From assembly GCF_011068285.1 (NCBI RefSeq), contig NZ_CP049616.1, forward strand, positions 558,001-622,000: a DNA stretch of 64,000 nucleotides. Reading direction: 5' to 3'. Origin of the DNA: Flagellimonas oceani (GTDB taxonomy: Bacteria > Bacteroidota > Bacteroidia > Flavobacteriales > Flavobacteriaceae). Of this stretch, positions 50,213 to 59,839 are shown piece by piece. Position 1 is the stretch's first letter; each line of letters starts with the position of its first letter. Under the pieces are notes generated by a model. It ran no database searches, had not been told where the DNA came from, and worked only from the letters and a program-made list of their open reading frames with translations. The position numbers were made by a program, and so were the translations under genes.

Positions 50213-51636
50213 TGCTAAATACAACGAATATGAAAACAAGACAAACCGATTTTATGATGAAATGGAACGCTTCGATTTTGAAATATTTCCTGCTGCTCCT
50301 TCCGATTTTGGGAGTATTGGGCTGTACGGATTTTGTGGAAGTAGATCCCCCAAAGAACGTATTGGTCTCCCAGACCGTATTTAATGATCCTGCGACGGTG
50401 GAGTCTGCCTTGGCAGACCTTTATTTTAAGATGCGGGAGACAGGAATGGTCTCCGGAAATGTGGGGCTGACCACTCGAATGGCCCTCTATAGCGATGAAC
50501 TGGACTATTATGGTTCCGATCCGCAACTGTTGGAATTCTACCAAAACCGGGTACTGCCCCCAAATACGGAACTACTTGGTTGGTGGAGCGAGGCCTATAC
50601 GGTAATTTATGGGGCCAATGCCATTTTGGACGGACTGGAGGACGCTTCTTTAGATACTGAAGAACAGCAAAAGTTTCGGGGACAGGCCTTGTTTGTGCGT
50701 GCCTTTATGCACAGCCTTTTGGCATCCGTTTTTGGGGATGTGCCCTACGTGACCTCAACGGATTATCGAGTGAACAATAAGGTGTCACGGGTATCCAAGG
50801 ATTTGGTGTACGAAAATAGTATGGTGGATTTGGAGGAAGCCATAGCGCTGATGGAGGATATCTCCATTGCCAATGGGGAACGGACTTTTATCGATCATTT
50901 TACCGCAAAAGCGCTCTTGGCACGCATGTATCTGTTGACCGAACAGTGGGAGTTGGCAGCGGGTCAGGCCTCTGATCTGATAGCAGCTTTTGGTCTGGAG
51001 GAAGATTTGGATAAGGTATTCCTCAAGGAATCCGGGGAGACCATCTGGCAATTGCGCCATGGGCACCTGCCTGGCAATACCCAAGAGGCCAATCGATTAA
51101 TCATCACTTCCGTTCCTGGACAGACTTTTGCCATGACCGAAAGCTTGTTGTCCGCCTTTGAGGCTGGGGACCTCCGAAGAACAGCATGGGTCGATAGCAT
51201 ATCGGATGCCGAAAATACCGTAACCTTCTTTTTTCCCTATAAGTATAAGGCCCGATTTAATGTGACCGAATCCTTGGAATATGCCATTCAGTTCCGATTG
51301 GCGGAACAATACCTGATACGGGCGGAAGCCTTGCTTGCCTTGGGAAATTTAATGGGGGCACGTAATGACCTCAATACAATCCGTAGCCGGGCAGGGCTGC
51401 CCAATACCACGGCCAATACCGTGGATGAGCTTTTCTCGGCTATTCTGGCCGAACGTAGGATCGAACTGTTTGCCGAGCAGGGAGATCGTTGGTTCGATTT
51501 GAAAAGAAGCGGTAAGGCAACGGAAGTATTGGGGAGCCTAAAGCCCAATTGGGAAGAAACCGATGTGTTGCTTCCAGTTCCTGAGAGCGAATTGGATACC
51601 AACCCCAACTTATTGCCACAAAATCAAGGATATTAA
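50212..51636 (+). CDS. SusD/RagB family substrate-binding lipoprotein
   Basis: A 474-residue protein with a lipoprotein signal (LLLLPILGVLGC) after a short leader; an ATG at 50230 is an alternative start. TPR-like helices of the SusD fold are visible (RGQALFVRAFMHSLLASVFG, FTAKALLARMYLLTEQWELA), with the C-terminal RIELFAEQGDRWFDLKRSG signature. It is the outer lid of the SusC transporter encoded immediately upstream. Confidence 0.93.
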   Translation: MLNTTNMKTRQTDFMMKWNASILKYFLLLLPILGVLGCTDFVEVDPPKNVLVSQTVFNDPATVESALADLYFKMRETGMVSGNVGLTTRMALYSDELDYYGSDPQLLEFYQNRVLPPNTELLGWWSEAYTVIYGANAILDGLEDASLDTEEQQKFRGQALFVRAFMHSLLASVFGDVPYVTSTDYRVNNKVSRVSKDLVYENSMVDLEEAIALMEDISIANGERTFIDHFTAKALLARMYLLTEQWELAAGQASDLIAAFGLEEDLDKVFLKESGETIWQLRHGHLPGNTQEANRLIITSVPGQTFAMTESLLSAFEAGDLRRTAWVDSISDAENTVTFFFPYKYKARFNVTESLEYAIQFRLAEQYLIRAEALLALGNLMGARNDLNTIRSRAGLPNTTANTVDELFSAILAERRIELFAEQGDRWFDLKRSGKATEVLGSLKPNWEETDVLLPVPESELDTNPNLLPQNQGY

Positions 51637-51721
51637 CCGGATGGGTAAGTCCCCTGTGCCACTGACCTTCGAATGGGGTAGTACGATGGCAGGGGAAGCC
51701 CATCCCATTAACAAAGGAACA

Positions 51722-54016
51722 ATGAAATACATTTTATGGATATGGGCGCTTAGTTTGATGCCCTTACTGGGATGGTCCCAAAATGCGAATTATACCGATA
51801 GTGGTGAATTGGTTTCCACGGCAGCACCTTTCTTGGATGCTTCCTTGGAAGAGGGGAGGCTCTATATGGAGCTTCCCGTAACCAGCTTGGAAGAGCCAAT
51901 GCTCTTAACACGTATCGGGCGATTGTCGCGGTATGATCAAAAACAGGTCGTCTTTCGAAAGTCAGGGAACCAGCTCGTTTTGGAGGAGACCAGGGTGTGG
52001 TCGGAAACAGGGATATGGATTGCCCTGCAAAATGATCCTGATTTGGAACGGAATATTTTAGGGGTCTTTCCGATTTTGCAAGAACATGGAGCGGGGTATC
52101 GTTTTGATATCACCGATATGCTGTTCGATCGTTCCGTTGGTTGGGGAGCCGTATCCTCCGATCCCATGGTCCCTGCCCTCAATAAGCTTATTGGGGTAAA
52201 ATTGTTGGACGACGAACTGATGATCAAAATGCAATTGGGACATCAGAAGGAAAGTGCCAAAATTATACAGCCCGTACATTATAGTTTTCTGAAGTTGGCG
52301 CCTCCTATGGAGCCACGGAGGTTTGATTATCGGATGGGGTTTTGGAACGAGTCCAGAACGATGGGACAACACCTGAACAACTATGTGGCGAGCATTGCCC
52401 GTTGGCGATTGGAGAAAAAACACAAGGACAGGAAGATGAGTGTGCCCATTAAACCGATTACCTTTACGCTCTCCCCGGATATTCCCAAAAAATGGAGGCC
52501 CTACGTCAAGGCCGGTATCGAGGAGTGGCTGCCCGCCTTCGAAGCGGCCGGCTTCAAGGATGCTATTGTGGTCAAAGAAGTGGATTCTTTAGATTCATGG
52601 TCGGCCTATAGCCTGGGACATTCCATCGTACGTTGGTTTAGCGACGAGAACATTAGGTATTTCGGTGAAAAGCGTGGTGGTGGAACGGTCACCTATGTCA
52701 TCGATCAGCGTTCAGGGGAACTGATCAAGACCGATGTGCTTTTGCGATCAGGCTATGAACATCGTATGGACCAATATTTTATCAGATGTGCCGCATTGGA
52801 CAAAAGGGCACAAACCTATCCCTTTCCGGATGAACTGTTGGGAGAACTGATTCAATCCGTAACGGCCCATGAGACGGGACATGCCTTGGGCATAAAGGAC
52901 AATAACTTTGGGGAAAATCAGTATCCTGTCGAAAAAATGGGAGATGAAGCGTGGCTTCGGAACATGGGACATACCCCAAGTATCATGACCTATGCCCGCC
53001 ATAACAATATGGCCCAGCCTGAGGATAACATACCTCCTTCACTCTTGGTACAAAAAGTAGGGCCAACCGATGCCTATTATATCCGATGGGCCTATGAAAC
53101 GTTTCCGGAATCCATGTCCAAGGAGCAGCAGGCCGATAGTCTGGAGCGTATCATTCGTTTGCAGGACACCATTCCATGGTACCGCTTGGCCAACTCCCAA
53201 GGAGATACCATGGGACCCGCAGTGACAAATGAGGTGGTGGAGGTCCGAGATCCGGTCCAAGGGGCGGTATTGGGCCTAAAGAACTTGGAACGCGCTATGG
53301 AACTATTGCCCAGCATCAACCGTAATAGAAAGGATTACGTCCGTATCGAACGGATTCATGAAAGGGCCATTTCCCTATGGTACCATTTGGTGCGGCGCGT
53401 GTTTTCTATGGTAGGGGGCTATGAGATTTTTTATAGATCAATGGACCAACAAGGGGGGAATATGTTCGATCCGATACCCCTGCAGACCCAAAAGGAGGGC
53501 TTGGATTATCTGCTGCAACAGGTCTTTGACCCACCCAAGTGGTTGGCCTATCCGACATTCAAAACCTATATCAGGGTAACGACACATCCAGATCTTCTGC
53601 TCAGTAGGCAACAGATGTTGTTAAGGGAAATGCTCAAGTCAAGATTTATGAAACGCTTGCAGCATATGGAAACTATGGATGGATACGAGGGTGTCATGAA
53701 AAACTATTTGGAACAGTTACAGAATGTACTGTTTAGCGAGCTCAAAGAAGGGGCGGTATCCGTAGATCCCAGAAAACAAGGGCTACAGTTGAGCTATATC
53801 GATTGGATGAAAAAAGCCATTGATAAGGAAGCAGCTGATATCCACCCGCAGCAACAATTGTTTGTGCATACAGATTATGCCAAAGGCTTGATGAAGGAAC
53901 AACTGATGCGATTGCAACAGCAATTGGAGGATAAGATAACTGATAAAAAAGATACGGTACTGAAGGGACATTGGGGGCATTGTTTGGCCACCTTGGAGGA
54001 AAGAGTGAGCCCTTAA
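51722..54016 (+). CDS. Exported zinc metalloprotease (met-zincin, DUF5117/DUF5118 type)
   Basis: About 764 residues from the ATG at 51722 (signal peptide MKYILWIWALSLMPLLGWSQ). It has the extended zinc motif HETGHALGIKDN and a downstream Met-turn in PSIMTYARHN, which define the met-zincin family common in Bacteroidota. The N-terminal region (LVSTAAPFLDASLEEGRLYM, IGRLSRYDQ) fits the DUF5118/5117 part. It starts about 85 bp after SusD and probably trims the imported or surface-bound substrate. A strong terminator closes the operon. Confidence 0.9.
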   Translation: MKYILWIWALSLMPLLGWSQNANYTDSGELVSTAAPFLDASLEEGRLYMELPVTSLEEPMLLTRIGRLSRYDQKQVVFRKSGNQLVLEETRVWSETGIWIALQNDPDLERNILGVFPILQEHGAGYRFDITDMLFDRSVGWGAVSSDPMVPALNKLIGVKLLDDELMIKMQLGHQKESAKIIQPVHYSFLKLAPPMEPRRFDYRMGFWNESRTMGQHLNNYVASIARWRLEKKHKDRKMSVPIKPITFTLSPDIPKKWRPYVKAGIEEWLPAFEAAGFKDAIVVKEVDSLDSWSAYSLGHSIVRWFSDENIRYFGEKRGGGTVTYVIDQRSGELIKTDVLLRSGYEHRMDQYFIRCAALDKRAQTYPFPDELLGELIQSVTAHETGHALGIKDNNFGENQYPVEKMGDEAWLRNMGHTPSIMTYARHNNMAQPEDNIPPSLLVQKVGPTDAYYIRWAYETFPESMSKEQQADSLERIIRLQDTIPWYRLANSQGDTMGPAVTNEVVEVRDPVQGAVLGLKNLERAMELLPSINRNRKDYVRIERIHERAISLWYHLVRRVFSMVGGYEIFYRSMDQQGGNMFDPIPLQTQKEGLDYLLQQVFDPPKWLAYPTFKTYIRVTTHPDLLLSRQQMLLREMLKSRFMKRLQHMETMDGYEGVMKNYLEQLQNVLFSELKEGAVSVDPRKQGLQLSYIDWMKKAIDKEAADIHPQQQLFVHTDYAKGLMKEQLMRLQQQLEDKITDKKDTVLKGHWGHCLATLEERVSP

Positions 54017-54096
54017 TTTTTAAGACATCATCATAGCGCAGAAGCTATGGTACACGATATGGCGAACCTGGTTTCGTTGTTTTTTGAGTTAGTAAT

Positions 54097-54120
54097 AAAG
54101 GTGTCCCGAGGGACACCTTT
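54097..54120 (+). terminator. Strong terminator, AAAGGTGTCCC hairpin
   Basis: AAAGGTGTCCC-GA-GGGACACCTTT is a perfect 11-bp stem with a two-base centre, between the convergent metalloprotease and DUF6520 genes. The flanking A and T stretches allow it to work in both directions. Confidence 0.85.
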
Positions 54121-54143
54121 ATGTTGTTCAGCAAATGATCAGT

Positions 54144-54380
54144 TTATTGCCAATCACGTCTTGGATCGGTAAGTCCAGGATCATTGTACACCTGATTAGC
54201 CCCTTCAAAGCACAACAACTCACCGGTATCGGGACAATCCGTCTGGATCTGTTGAACTCCGAACGGAGTTGCAATATATCCTACATAGGAGCTATTGCTG
54301 TCCTCCGTGGCAAAGGCCAGACCGACCGCCATTACAATGGCGAAGGCCGGTAGAACGATTTTTAAAAAACTTGTTTTCAT
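54144..54380 (-). CDS. DUF6520-like exported peptide
   Basis: A 78-residue protein: a signal peptide (FLKIVLPAFAIVMAVGLAFA) and a mature part of about 53 residues with two Cys (QTDCPDTGELLCFEGANQVY). This fits the DUF6520 pattern of Flavobacteriia, found next to MauE genes and SusC/SusD operons. The Cys pair probably forms a disulfide, perhaps with help from the MauE-type protein encoded just upstream. The function is unknown. Confidence 0.75.
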   Translation of the reverse strand: MKTSFLKIVLPAFAIVMAVGLAFATEDSNSSYVGYIATPFGVQQIQTDCPDTGELLCFEGANQVYNDPGLTDPRRDWQ

Positions 54381-54451
54381 TGTTTTATGAATTAATTATG
54401 ATGCCTACTCTGTTCAAGGTTTTCGGCTTCCCCTTACACTGCGCAGTAGTT

Positions 54452-54892
54452 TCATCCATTGGATGTTTTATGCTGTTTTTTGTTAAGGACGATGGCAGTT
54501 AGGGCCAAGGCCATACATATGGCATTGAATACGATATGGTCGTCCCATCGTAATGCCGCAAGTACCCCGCCACAAGAACAGGGGATGTCATCGCTGAATT
54601 GCAATACGGCAATGATATAGATCGTGAAAAGGGTCAACAGGATGCCGCTGGCGTACAGACCGATTATCCGTAATTTGGGAAGTAACAATAGTCCGGCGAT
54701 CACCAATTCCAATAAGGGTACACTCCAACTCAAAAGACTGGCGTATGGCGCGATATAGGGCATACGGCCCAACCGCAGTTCAAACAGTCCAAGGTCCAAC
54801 AATTTGCTGCTGGCTGTGTAGACAAACAGCACAAGGAATAGGATGGAGATGATATCTATGATGGTTTTCTTATGTCTGGATACTGTTTTCAT
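54452..54892 (-). CDS. MauE/DoxX family redox-associated membrane protein
   Basis: A 146-residue protein with four TM helices and the typical IPCSCGGVL motif near residue 105. MauE-type proteins work in disulfide or electron handling during maturation of exported proteins. It reads leftward into the DUF6520 peptide gene, 71 bp away, which suggests a pair. Confidence 0.8.
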   Translation of the reverse strand: MKTVSRHKKTIIDIISILFLVLFVYTASSKLLDLGLFELRLGRMPYIAPYASLLSWSVPLLELVIAGLLLLPKLRIIGLYASGILLTLFTIYIIAVLQFSDDIPCSCGGVLAALRWDDHIVFNAICMALALTAIVLNKKQHKTSNG

Positions 54893-55369
54893 CGATATAG
54901 GATAATACGTGGTTTTTTAATGTGCTCATTGAGGCTTTCTGTTTTTATATGCCACTTACACACTAAACTAGTTAGGGAATCGGATGTTTAAAATGGCATA
55001 ATTCGGGAATCAGATGTCAAAATCCGACTATTTGCAGTTTTTTTCCAAGGTCTTTGTCGGACAAGGGGTATTTAGGGCTGGGCATGGTATAGGTAGGTCC
55101 CGACGATTTATAAAATGCTTACCCTTTGGTGTTGTTGATTATCAGGGGGCTGTTCAGCATAGAACCTTTGACCTTGCAAGGGTTTTGTTGGGTTGGGTCC
55201 CATAGTGAAAACACCTGCTTTTATAAAGTGCCGCCACTTATTTTTTGTGTTCTTGGAATTAGGGGCCATATTGAATGGGTTCCCAGATTACCATGGCCTG
55301 AACCTATATCCAACATAGATGTTGTTTGTTTTGTGCTTGTTGTTTCTACTGTGCCTAAATTATTTGGAT
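54893..55369. other. Divergent intergenic region with a direct repeat
   Basis: About 475 bases between the MauE gene and RteC. It carries the 13-bp direct repeat listed separately and otherwise no recognisable gene. The short open frames here lack coding character. Confidence 0.5.
54975..55017. repeat. Direct repeat GGGAATCRGATGT, 30-bp period
   Basis: GGGAATCGGATGT (54975-54987) and GGGAATCAGATGT (55005-55017) differ at one base and start 30 bp apart, close to three helical turns. They lie upstream of the MauE gene on one side and RteC on the other, so they may be regulator sites. Confidence 0.45.
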
Positions 55370-56182
55370 ATGGACCATTCATTGACATCTGAAGCCCTTA
55401 AGACCGAGATACTGGACATCGAGGCCCGTGTGCCCAACATTATTGAGGCTGCCAAAAAAATCACAGCCCTCTGTCGTTCCCAGCTCTTGGAGCTAAGAAA
55501 TCATGTAGTGCACACGGGATTTGTGGATGAGGCCGAGGAAATCCATTTTTTTAAGCATACCAAACAAGTGCCCTTGGTGTATCTGATCTACTATTCGGAA
55601 CTCTTGGATTTGGAGCTTAAAATTCCTGTATGCGGTAAAAAGGCCCGAAGGCAATGGATCAAAGCAAAACGGAAGCTATGGTCCAGTTTTTTATTGGGAC
55701 ATGCACAGTTCTGGAAGTACATACAATTGGGACATACCCACTGGGATTCGCAGTATTTTACCCGAAGGAAAAAGGATTCCCTCAATCCAACGTATGCCCA
55801 CCATATCGCTATCGATCCCGTCTTTACAACCTCCCATGATATGCTATTGGGGCAATTGCGGGCCTATGAAAAGGCCATTGGCTATCTTGGGAATAGACGG
55901 AACACCCTGGGTTCTGGAAAGTTCCGCCCAAGGCTCCAATGGTCTTCCACCAAGGCGGCCCTCACGGAACTGGTGTATGCCCTCTACCATGCCGGGGCCA
56001 TCAATGGGGGAAAGGCCGATGTCAAGGAAATTGCCCAGACTTTATCATCGGCGTTCAATTGTGAGCTTGGCGATTGTTACCGCACCTATACCGAGATCTG
56101 TGCCCGGAAAAAAGATAGGACACGCTTTCTTGATGGTATGGCCTACACCCTTAAGGCCTATATGGACAAAGGGAATAGGTGA
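55370..56182 (+). CDS. rteC: RteC family protein
   Basis: About 270 residues from the ATG at 55370. The overall pattern (FVDEAEEIHFFKHTKQVPL, LIYYSELLDLELKIP, RRKKDSLNPTYAHHI, WSSTKAALTELVYALY) is typical of RteC. In CTnDOT-type elements, RteC activates excision genes after tetracycline induction through RteA/RteB. Those two partners are not in this window. Its presence supports an ICE of the Bacteroidota type. Confidence 0.82.
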   Translation: MDHSLTSEALKTEILDIEARVPNIIEAAKKITALCRSQLLELRNHVVHTGFVDEAEEIHFFKHTKQVPLVYLIYYSELLDLELKIPVCGKKARRQWIKAKRKLWSSFLLGHAQFWKYIQLGHTHWDSQYFTRRKKDSLNPTYAHHIAIDPVFTTSHDMLLGQLRAYEKAIGYLGNRRNTLGSGKFRPRLQWSSTKAALTELVYALYHAGAINGGKADVKEIAQTLSSAFNCELGDCYRTYTEICARKKDRTRFLDGMAYTLKAYMDKGNR

Positions 56183-56212
56183 TGTCTTTTTGATCTCTAA
56201 ACACCTAGTGCT

Positions 56213-57268
56213 TTACCTTTGATGGCGCTGTTTTTGGCTAACTTTACGGAAAAACAAACCGGGGGTCAGACCAATCTTGGATTTCATCGCCCTGGCAAAC
56301 ACATCCACCGAACGGAAACCGAACCGTTCCGCCAGTTGGATGGTGGAATGGGTCGTTAGGATGTCCGGATGTTCCTTGATGTGGTTAATGGCATAGGTCA
56401 CCCGTAAATCCTTGAGGTATTGTGGGAAGCTCTGGCCCTTATAGCTATTGACGACCTTGGAAAGATAGCTGGTGTTTGTTTCCAGAATTGCTGCCAAGTT
56501 AAATAGGCTGGCTCCCTGATCGAGATAGCCTTGCCTACTTTCCCAGTGGTCCAAGCCCAAAAGAATGCGTTGCACGACTTCCGGTTCGATCTCCAAGGCA
56601 ATGGCAGTTGCATTGGTCACTTGGTTTAAATTGGGTTCCACACCTTCCTGGAGTATCATGTTCAGTTTGCGTTGCATCTTTCGGTATTTGACATAGAAGA
56701 ACGCCAATAAAGCTACCAGTAAGGCAGCGAGAACCAATTGTAGTTTTATGGTTTCTTCCCGTGCCAAAATTTCCGCTGTAAGGGTCTCCGTGTTGTGGTG
56801 CAATTCGGTTTTATTCGAAATCGTATCCGATGCCATGGCTTGATCTTCTGTCCATGGTGGATGGAGCATGGTTGGTTGCAAATAAGTCCACAGAAGTTTG
56901 GATGGAAGGCCCTGCCATTGAAGACTATCGCTGCATGGTAGGATATACCGACCTTGTGATCGGTCCACAGGTAGGGTGTTGTACAATGCAGTGAACGTGG
57001 ACTTACCATCAGTAAAATTTCCTTGGGTTTGACTTTGGACTTGATTGCTTTGAAAAAAGTGAACTCCAGTGGTCCTTAGCTGTGGACTCCTCCTTATCCA
57101 ATGGGATGCGGAATACCCTATACTGGACTGGTATGAAATCTTCCCGGATACAACCCAAGATGGTTTGTATTGTGGCGCCAACGATAGGCTGTGTTCCCTG
57201 TCCACTTCCCTGGAAGAAATGGAGATGGGGGCCAATGCCAAAACTGTCAAAATGATTCGAAAACACAT
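56213..57268 (-). CDS. Membrane-anchored AraC family regulator
   Basis: A 351-residue protein with an N-terminal signal (ILTVLALAPISIS), about 160 residues outside the membrane without clear TPRs, and a TM helix at about 177-195 (LVLAALLVALLAFFYVKY). A C-terminal AraC HTH follows at about 250-345 (LAAILETNTSYLSKVVNSYK, AERFGFRSVDVFARAMKSKI). The C-terminal part resembles the TPR-AraC protein at 2-3.7 kb. It converges on rteC. Confidence 0.82.
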   Translation of the reverse strand: MCFRIILTVLALAPISISSREVDREHSLSLAPQYKPSWVVSGKISYQSSIGYSASHWIRRSPQLRTTGVHFFQSNQVQSQTQGNFTDGKSTFTALYNTLPVDRSQGRYILPCSDSLQWQGLPSKLLWTYLQPTMLHPPWTEDQAMASDTISNKTELHHNTETLTAEILAREETIKLQLVLAALLVALLAFFYVKYRKMQRKLNMILQEGVEPNLNQVTNATAIALEIEPEVVQRILLGLDHWESRQGYLDQGASLFNLAAILETNTSYLSKVVNSYKGQSFPQYLKDLRVTYAINHIKEHPDILTTHSTIQLAERFGFRSVDVFARAMKSKIGLTPGLFFRKVSQKQRHQR

Positions 57269-57525
57269 CTTTTTCTATTTGAACCAATCGTTACTGGCCA
57301 GGGCCAGGGAACGATAAATCACCCGATCATCACAAAAGTTGATGGAAGGGTTACCCATATTAAGTATAGATTATAAGTTAAGTATTACAATATAACAGCT
57401 ATAAATCGTACAAAATATCGGATAAAGGGGCTATTTATGTTAAAGTTTGACCCAAGTTGGGCACAACTTGTGAATTTAATTTTTGTTCTTATTTCATATT
57501 TGGGGTCTAACAAAAACCTAAAGTC

Positions 57526-57813
57526 ATGCCAGCACATATTGTCACACAGGAAGATCTCGAAGGCTTCAAGGCATCCCTTTTGGAAGAGATCAAGGATATC
57601 CTATTACAACATAACCGCATCACCCTGGACCGATGGATCAAGTCCAACAGTGTCATGGGGAAATTGGAGATCAGCCCCGGTACCCTCCGGAACCTGCGTA
57701 TCAATGGGACCATACCCTATACAAAGCTTGGAGGGGTCATCTACTATGATCAGGAGGAGATCCATCGGATTTTGATGGACAACAAGAACTTCATGTTAAA
57801 CGATGGATCATGA
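57526..57813 (+). CDS. Excisionase-like HTH protein
   Basis: A 95-residue protein. A helical N-terminus is followed by an Xis/MerR-type HTH (ISPGTLRNLRINGTIPYTKL, then YYDQEEIHRIL). The stop overlaps the start of the next gene (ATGA). On Bacteroidota conjugative elements, such proteins act as excision factors or regulators. Confidence 0.78.
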   Translation: MPAHIVTQEDLEGFKASLLEEIKDILLQHNRITLDRWIKSNSVMGKLEISPGTLRNLRINGTIPYTKLGGVIYYDQEEIHRILMDNKNFMLNDGS

Positions 57814-58934
57814 AAATCGCCTTTTATAACCTGCAGAACATCTTTCACCGTCCCATTGATCTGGTCCATCGGTTCCGTGCGGAAAACAGGGCCCGTTGGA
57901 TAACGGAATTTGAGCGACTATTGCTTCAAGGGGAACGTTCACAGAAAGACTTCGACCGGATGCGTGTGCTTTCCCATTTTTTGGGATTTGATGACCAAGA
58001 TTTTTTAACCCATTGCACCATACGAAATGCCATGGGGCAATTATTGGTCTCAAGAGGGCTGTACAAGGGTAAAGCTAAGGCAAGCCATCTGACCGATTGG
58101 GAAGGCTGGGCCAAAGTGGATTCCTTGCCCATCGATGAGCGGGCCATTGGGAACAAGGCCAAGATCATTCAAACGATGGACCCGGATATCTTGGTGGTCA
58201 CGGAGGTCGAGAGCCGTGCTTCCCTTGTGGAGTTCAACCGATATTTTCTGAGTTCCGCAGCTACTGCTCCCTATCGGGAAGTTGTCTTTATGGGAACCAA
58301 TGACCCTTTCGGACGCGGTATGGGGCTCTTGGCCAAAGCAAGGATCGACTTGGTTTCGATACGAACCAGGGCCAATGAACTTGATGCTTCGGAAAGGCCC
58401 ATATTTGATACGGATTTACAGGAGTACAGGCTCAGGATGGCTTCTGGCAGGACCTTTACCGTTCTTTGTACCCATTTTCCAGATCGTGCAGCTGACGGGG
58501 AAGCGTTCAAAGAACGCCAATGGGTACAATCCAAACATATTGCAGAAATTCTGGCCCAAGGGGAATGTACCGATATGGGAACGATACTGGTGGGCACCCT
58601 TAATGCCCCGGCCTATGAAAATGCCATTTCCCCCCTGATCAAGGACAGTGGGCTGACCGACATTACGCGACATCCCAGTTTTATGGGGGATGTGGATAAG
58701 GGCCGGGACGCGGAATACTATCGTTTGGGCGCCTACAAGATGGGGGTCAACATCAAACAACGCGATTACCTCATGTTGTCCGATGGTCTTTTTGATGGGG
58801 TTGAAAAATGTGGTTTGGTCAGAAAAGGGATGTGGTTCAAGGAACGCCCGCAATGGGAAATGCTGGGGAGCATCAAAAGTGAACGGGATGCCGCCAGTGA
58901 ACACCCGCTGCTCTGGTGTCAAATCCCTATATGA
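57810..58934 (+). CDS. Endonuclease/exonuclease/phosphatase-fold protein with altered active site
   Basis: A 374-residue EEP-fold protein without a signal peptide. Recognisable motifs are the Asn in FYNLQNIF, the Glu in LVVTEVES, the His in LCTHFPDR, and RDYLMLS. The usual GDxN is GTLN here (VGTLNAPAYE) and the usual SDH is SEH (AASEHPLLW), so two catalytic Asp are replaced. It may be inactive or have changed specificity. It is co-translated with the Xis-like gene through an ATGA overlap, so it belongs to the mobile-element backbone. Confidence 0.8.
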   Translation: MKIAFYNLQNIFHRPIDLVHRFRAENRARWITEFERLLLQGERSQKDFDRMRVLSHFLGFDDQDFLTHCTIRNAMGQLLVSRGLYKGKAKASHLTDWEGWAKVDSLPIDERAIGNKAKIIQTMDPDILVVTEVESRASLVEFNRYFLSSAATAPYREVVFMGTNDPFGRGMGLLAKARIDLVSIRTRANELDASERPIFDTDLQEYRLRMASGRTFTVLCTHFPDRAADGEAFKERQWVQSKHIAEILAQGECTDMGTILVGTLNAPAYENAISPLIKDSGLTDITRHPSFMGDVDKGRDAEYYRLGAYKMGVNIKQRDYLMLSDGLFDGVEKCGLVRKGMWFKERPQWEMLGSIKSERDAASEHPLLWCQIPI

Positions 58935-58947
58935 TCAGTCTATATTC

Positions 58948-59625
58948 TTACCATTGTAAATGTTCGTAATCGATATGGTCGTCATCCATCTCCAAGTCCG
59001 ATATACTGCATTGTAGCCGTTTGGCCTCCTTTTCCAGAAAATCACGATATTCCTTGTATTCCCCGGTAAAGAAAATGCCGCGTTTGAGAAGCTCTGGAAG
59101 TTTTCCAAAGGCCCTTTTCCCTCCACCAAGCTGTACATAATCTATATGGATACTCCGCATGTACTGATAACTGAACTCGTTGGCACCGTCCAGGCCATTC
59201 TCGATATGGCCCACCAAATTTTTGGCTCCGATCTCATCAAACTCGTTCATGGCGCTTTCCAGCCAGAACTCGAGTTGTAGCAACATGGAAATAGCTAACT
59301 TGTCCGTAGGATAAAACTGCATATTGTACTTGATGGCCGATAGTGAAAACAGAAAATGGACCCAAGAGATCTTGGTGCCATAATGGGTGGCCCGTTCCGG
59401 AGAAAAATGGCTGGTTTCCCTTTGGTCCCTACTGCCCTCCTTTGCCTTCCTTATCTCGTAGGAGAACCCGCTGATGAGCTTGTCCCTGTTCTCAAACCCC
59501 TTGGCATTATGGTATTGCTCTTGGTTCCAGAACGTGCCGATCACATCATATAAAGCATCCAGATCCTCATAGGTGCCCCAAATTTCGGCCCCTATTCCTC
59601 TTTTGGTCGGTGTTAGGTATAACAT
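58948..59625 (-). CDS. DUF6904-like protein
   Basis: About 225 residues from the ATG at 59625 (MLYLTPTKRGIGAEIWGTYE). A longer frame upstream is unlikely. The pattern (FENRDKLISGFSYEIRKA, GTKISWVHFLFSLSAIKYNM) fits DUF6904, a family of unknown function found in Bacteroidota. It converges on the EEP gene. Confidence 0.65.
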   Translation of the reverse strand: MLYLTPTKRGIGAEIWGTYEDLDALYDVIGTFWNQEQYHNAKGFENRDKLISGFSYEIRKAKEGSRDQRETSHFSPERATHYGTKISWVHFLFSLSAIKYNMQFYPTDKLAISMLLQLEFWLESAMNEFDEIGAKNLVGHIENGLDGANEFSYQYMRSIHIDYVQLGGGKRAFGKLPELLKRGIFFTGEYKEYRDFLEKEAKRLQCSISDLEMDDDHIDYEHLQW

Positions 59626-59839
59626 TTCAAATACGATTGATGAATTGACACTTTGCCTTTGTAAGGTTAATGGGGGAAAATTACATAAAAACAACTTATG
59701 GGAAGGGCATCATCGGTACTAATACCTAAAATGGATACTTTTTAAACTTTGGGCCGATGTCTTAGAACATCCCACAGTTCCCTTCCCATTTCAACCACAA
59801 TTGTTCTGAGTAGGATAAATAGACTTGCAAATAACTTTT

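Noticed and set aside
54097..54120. Palindrome as a regulator site
   Set aside because: Its position between two convergent gene ends and its A/T flanks fit a bidirectional terminator better.
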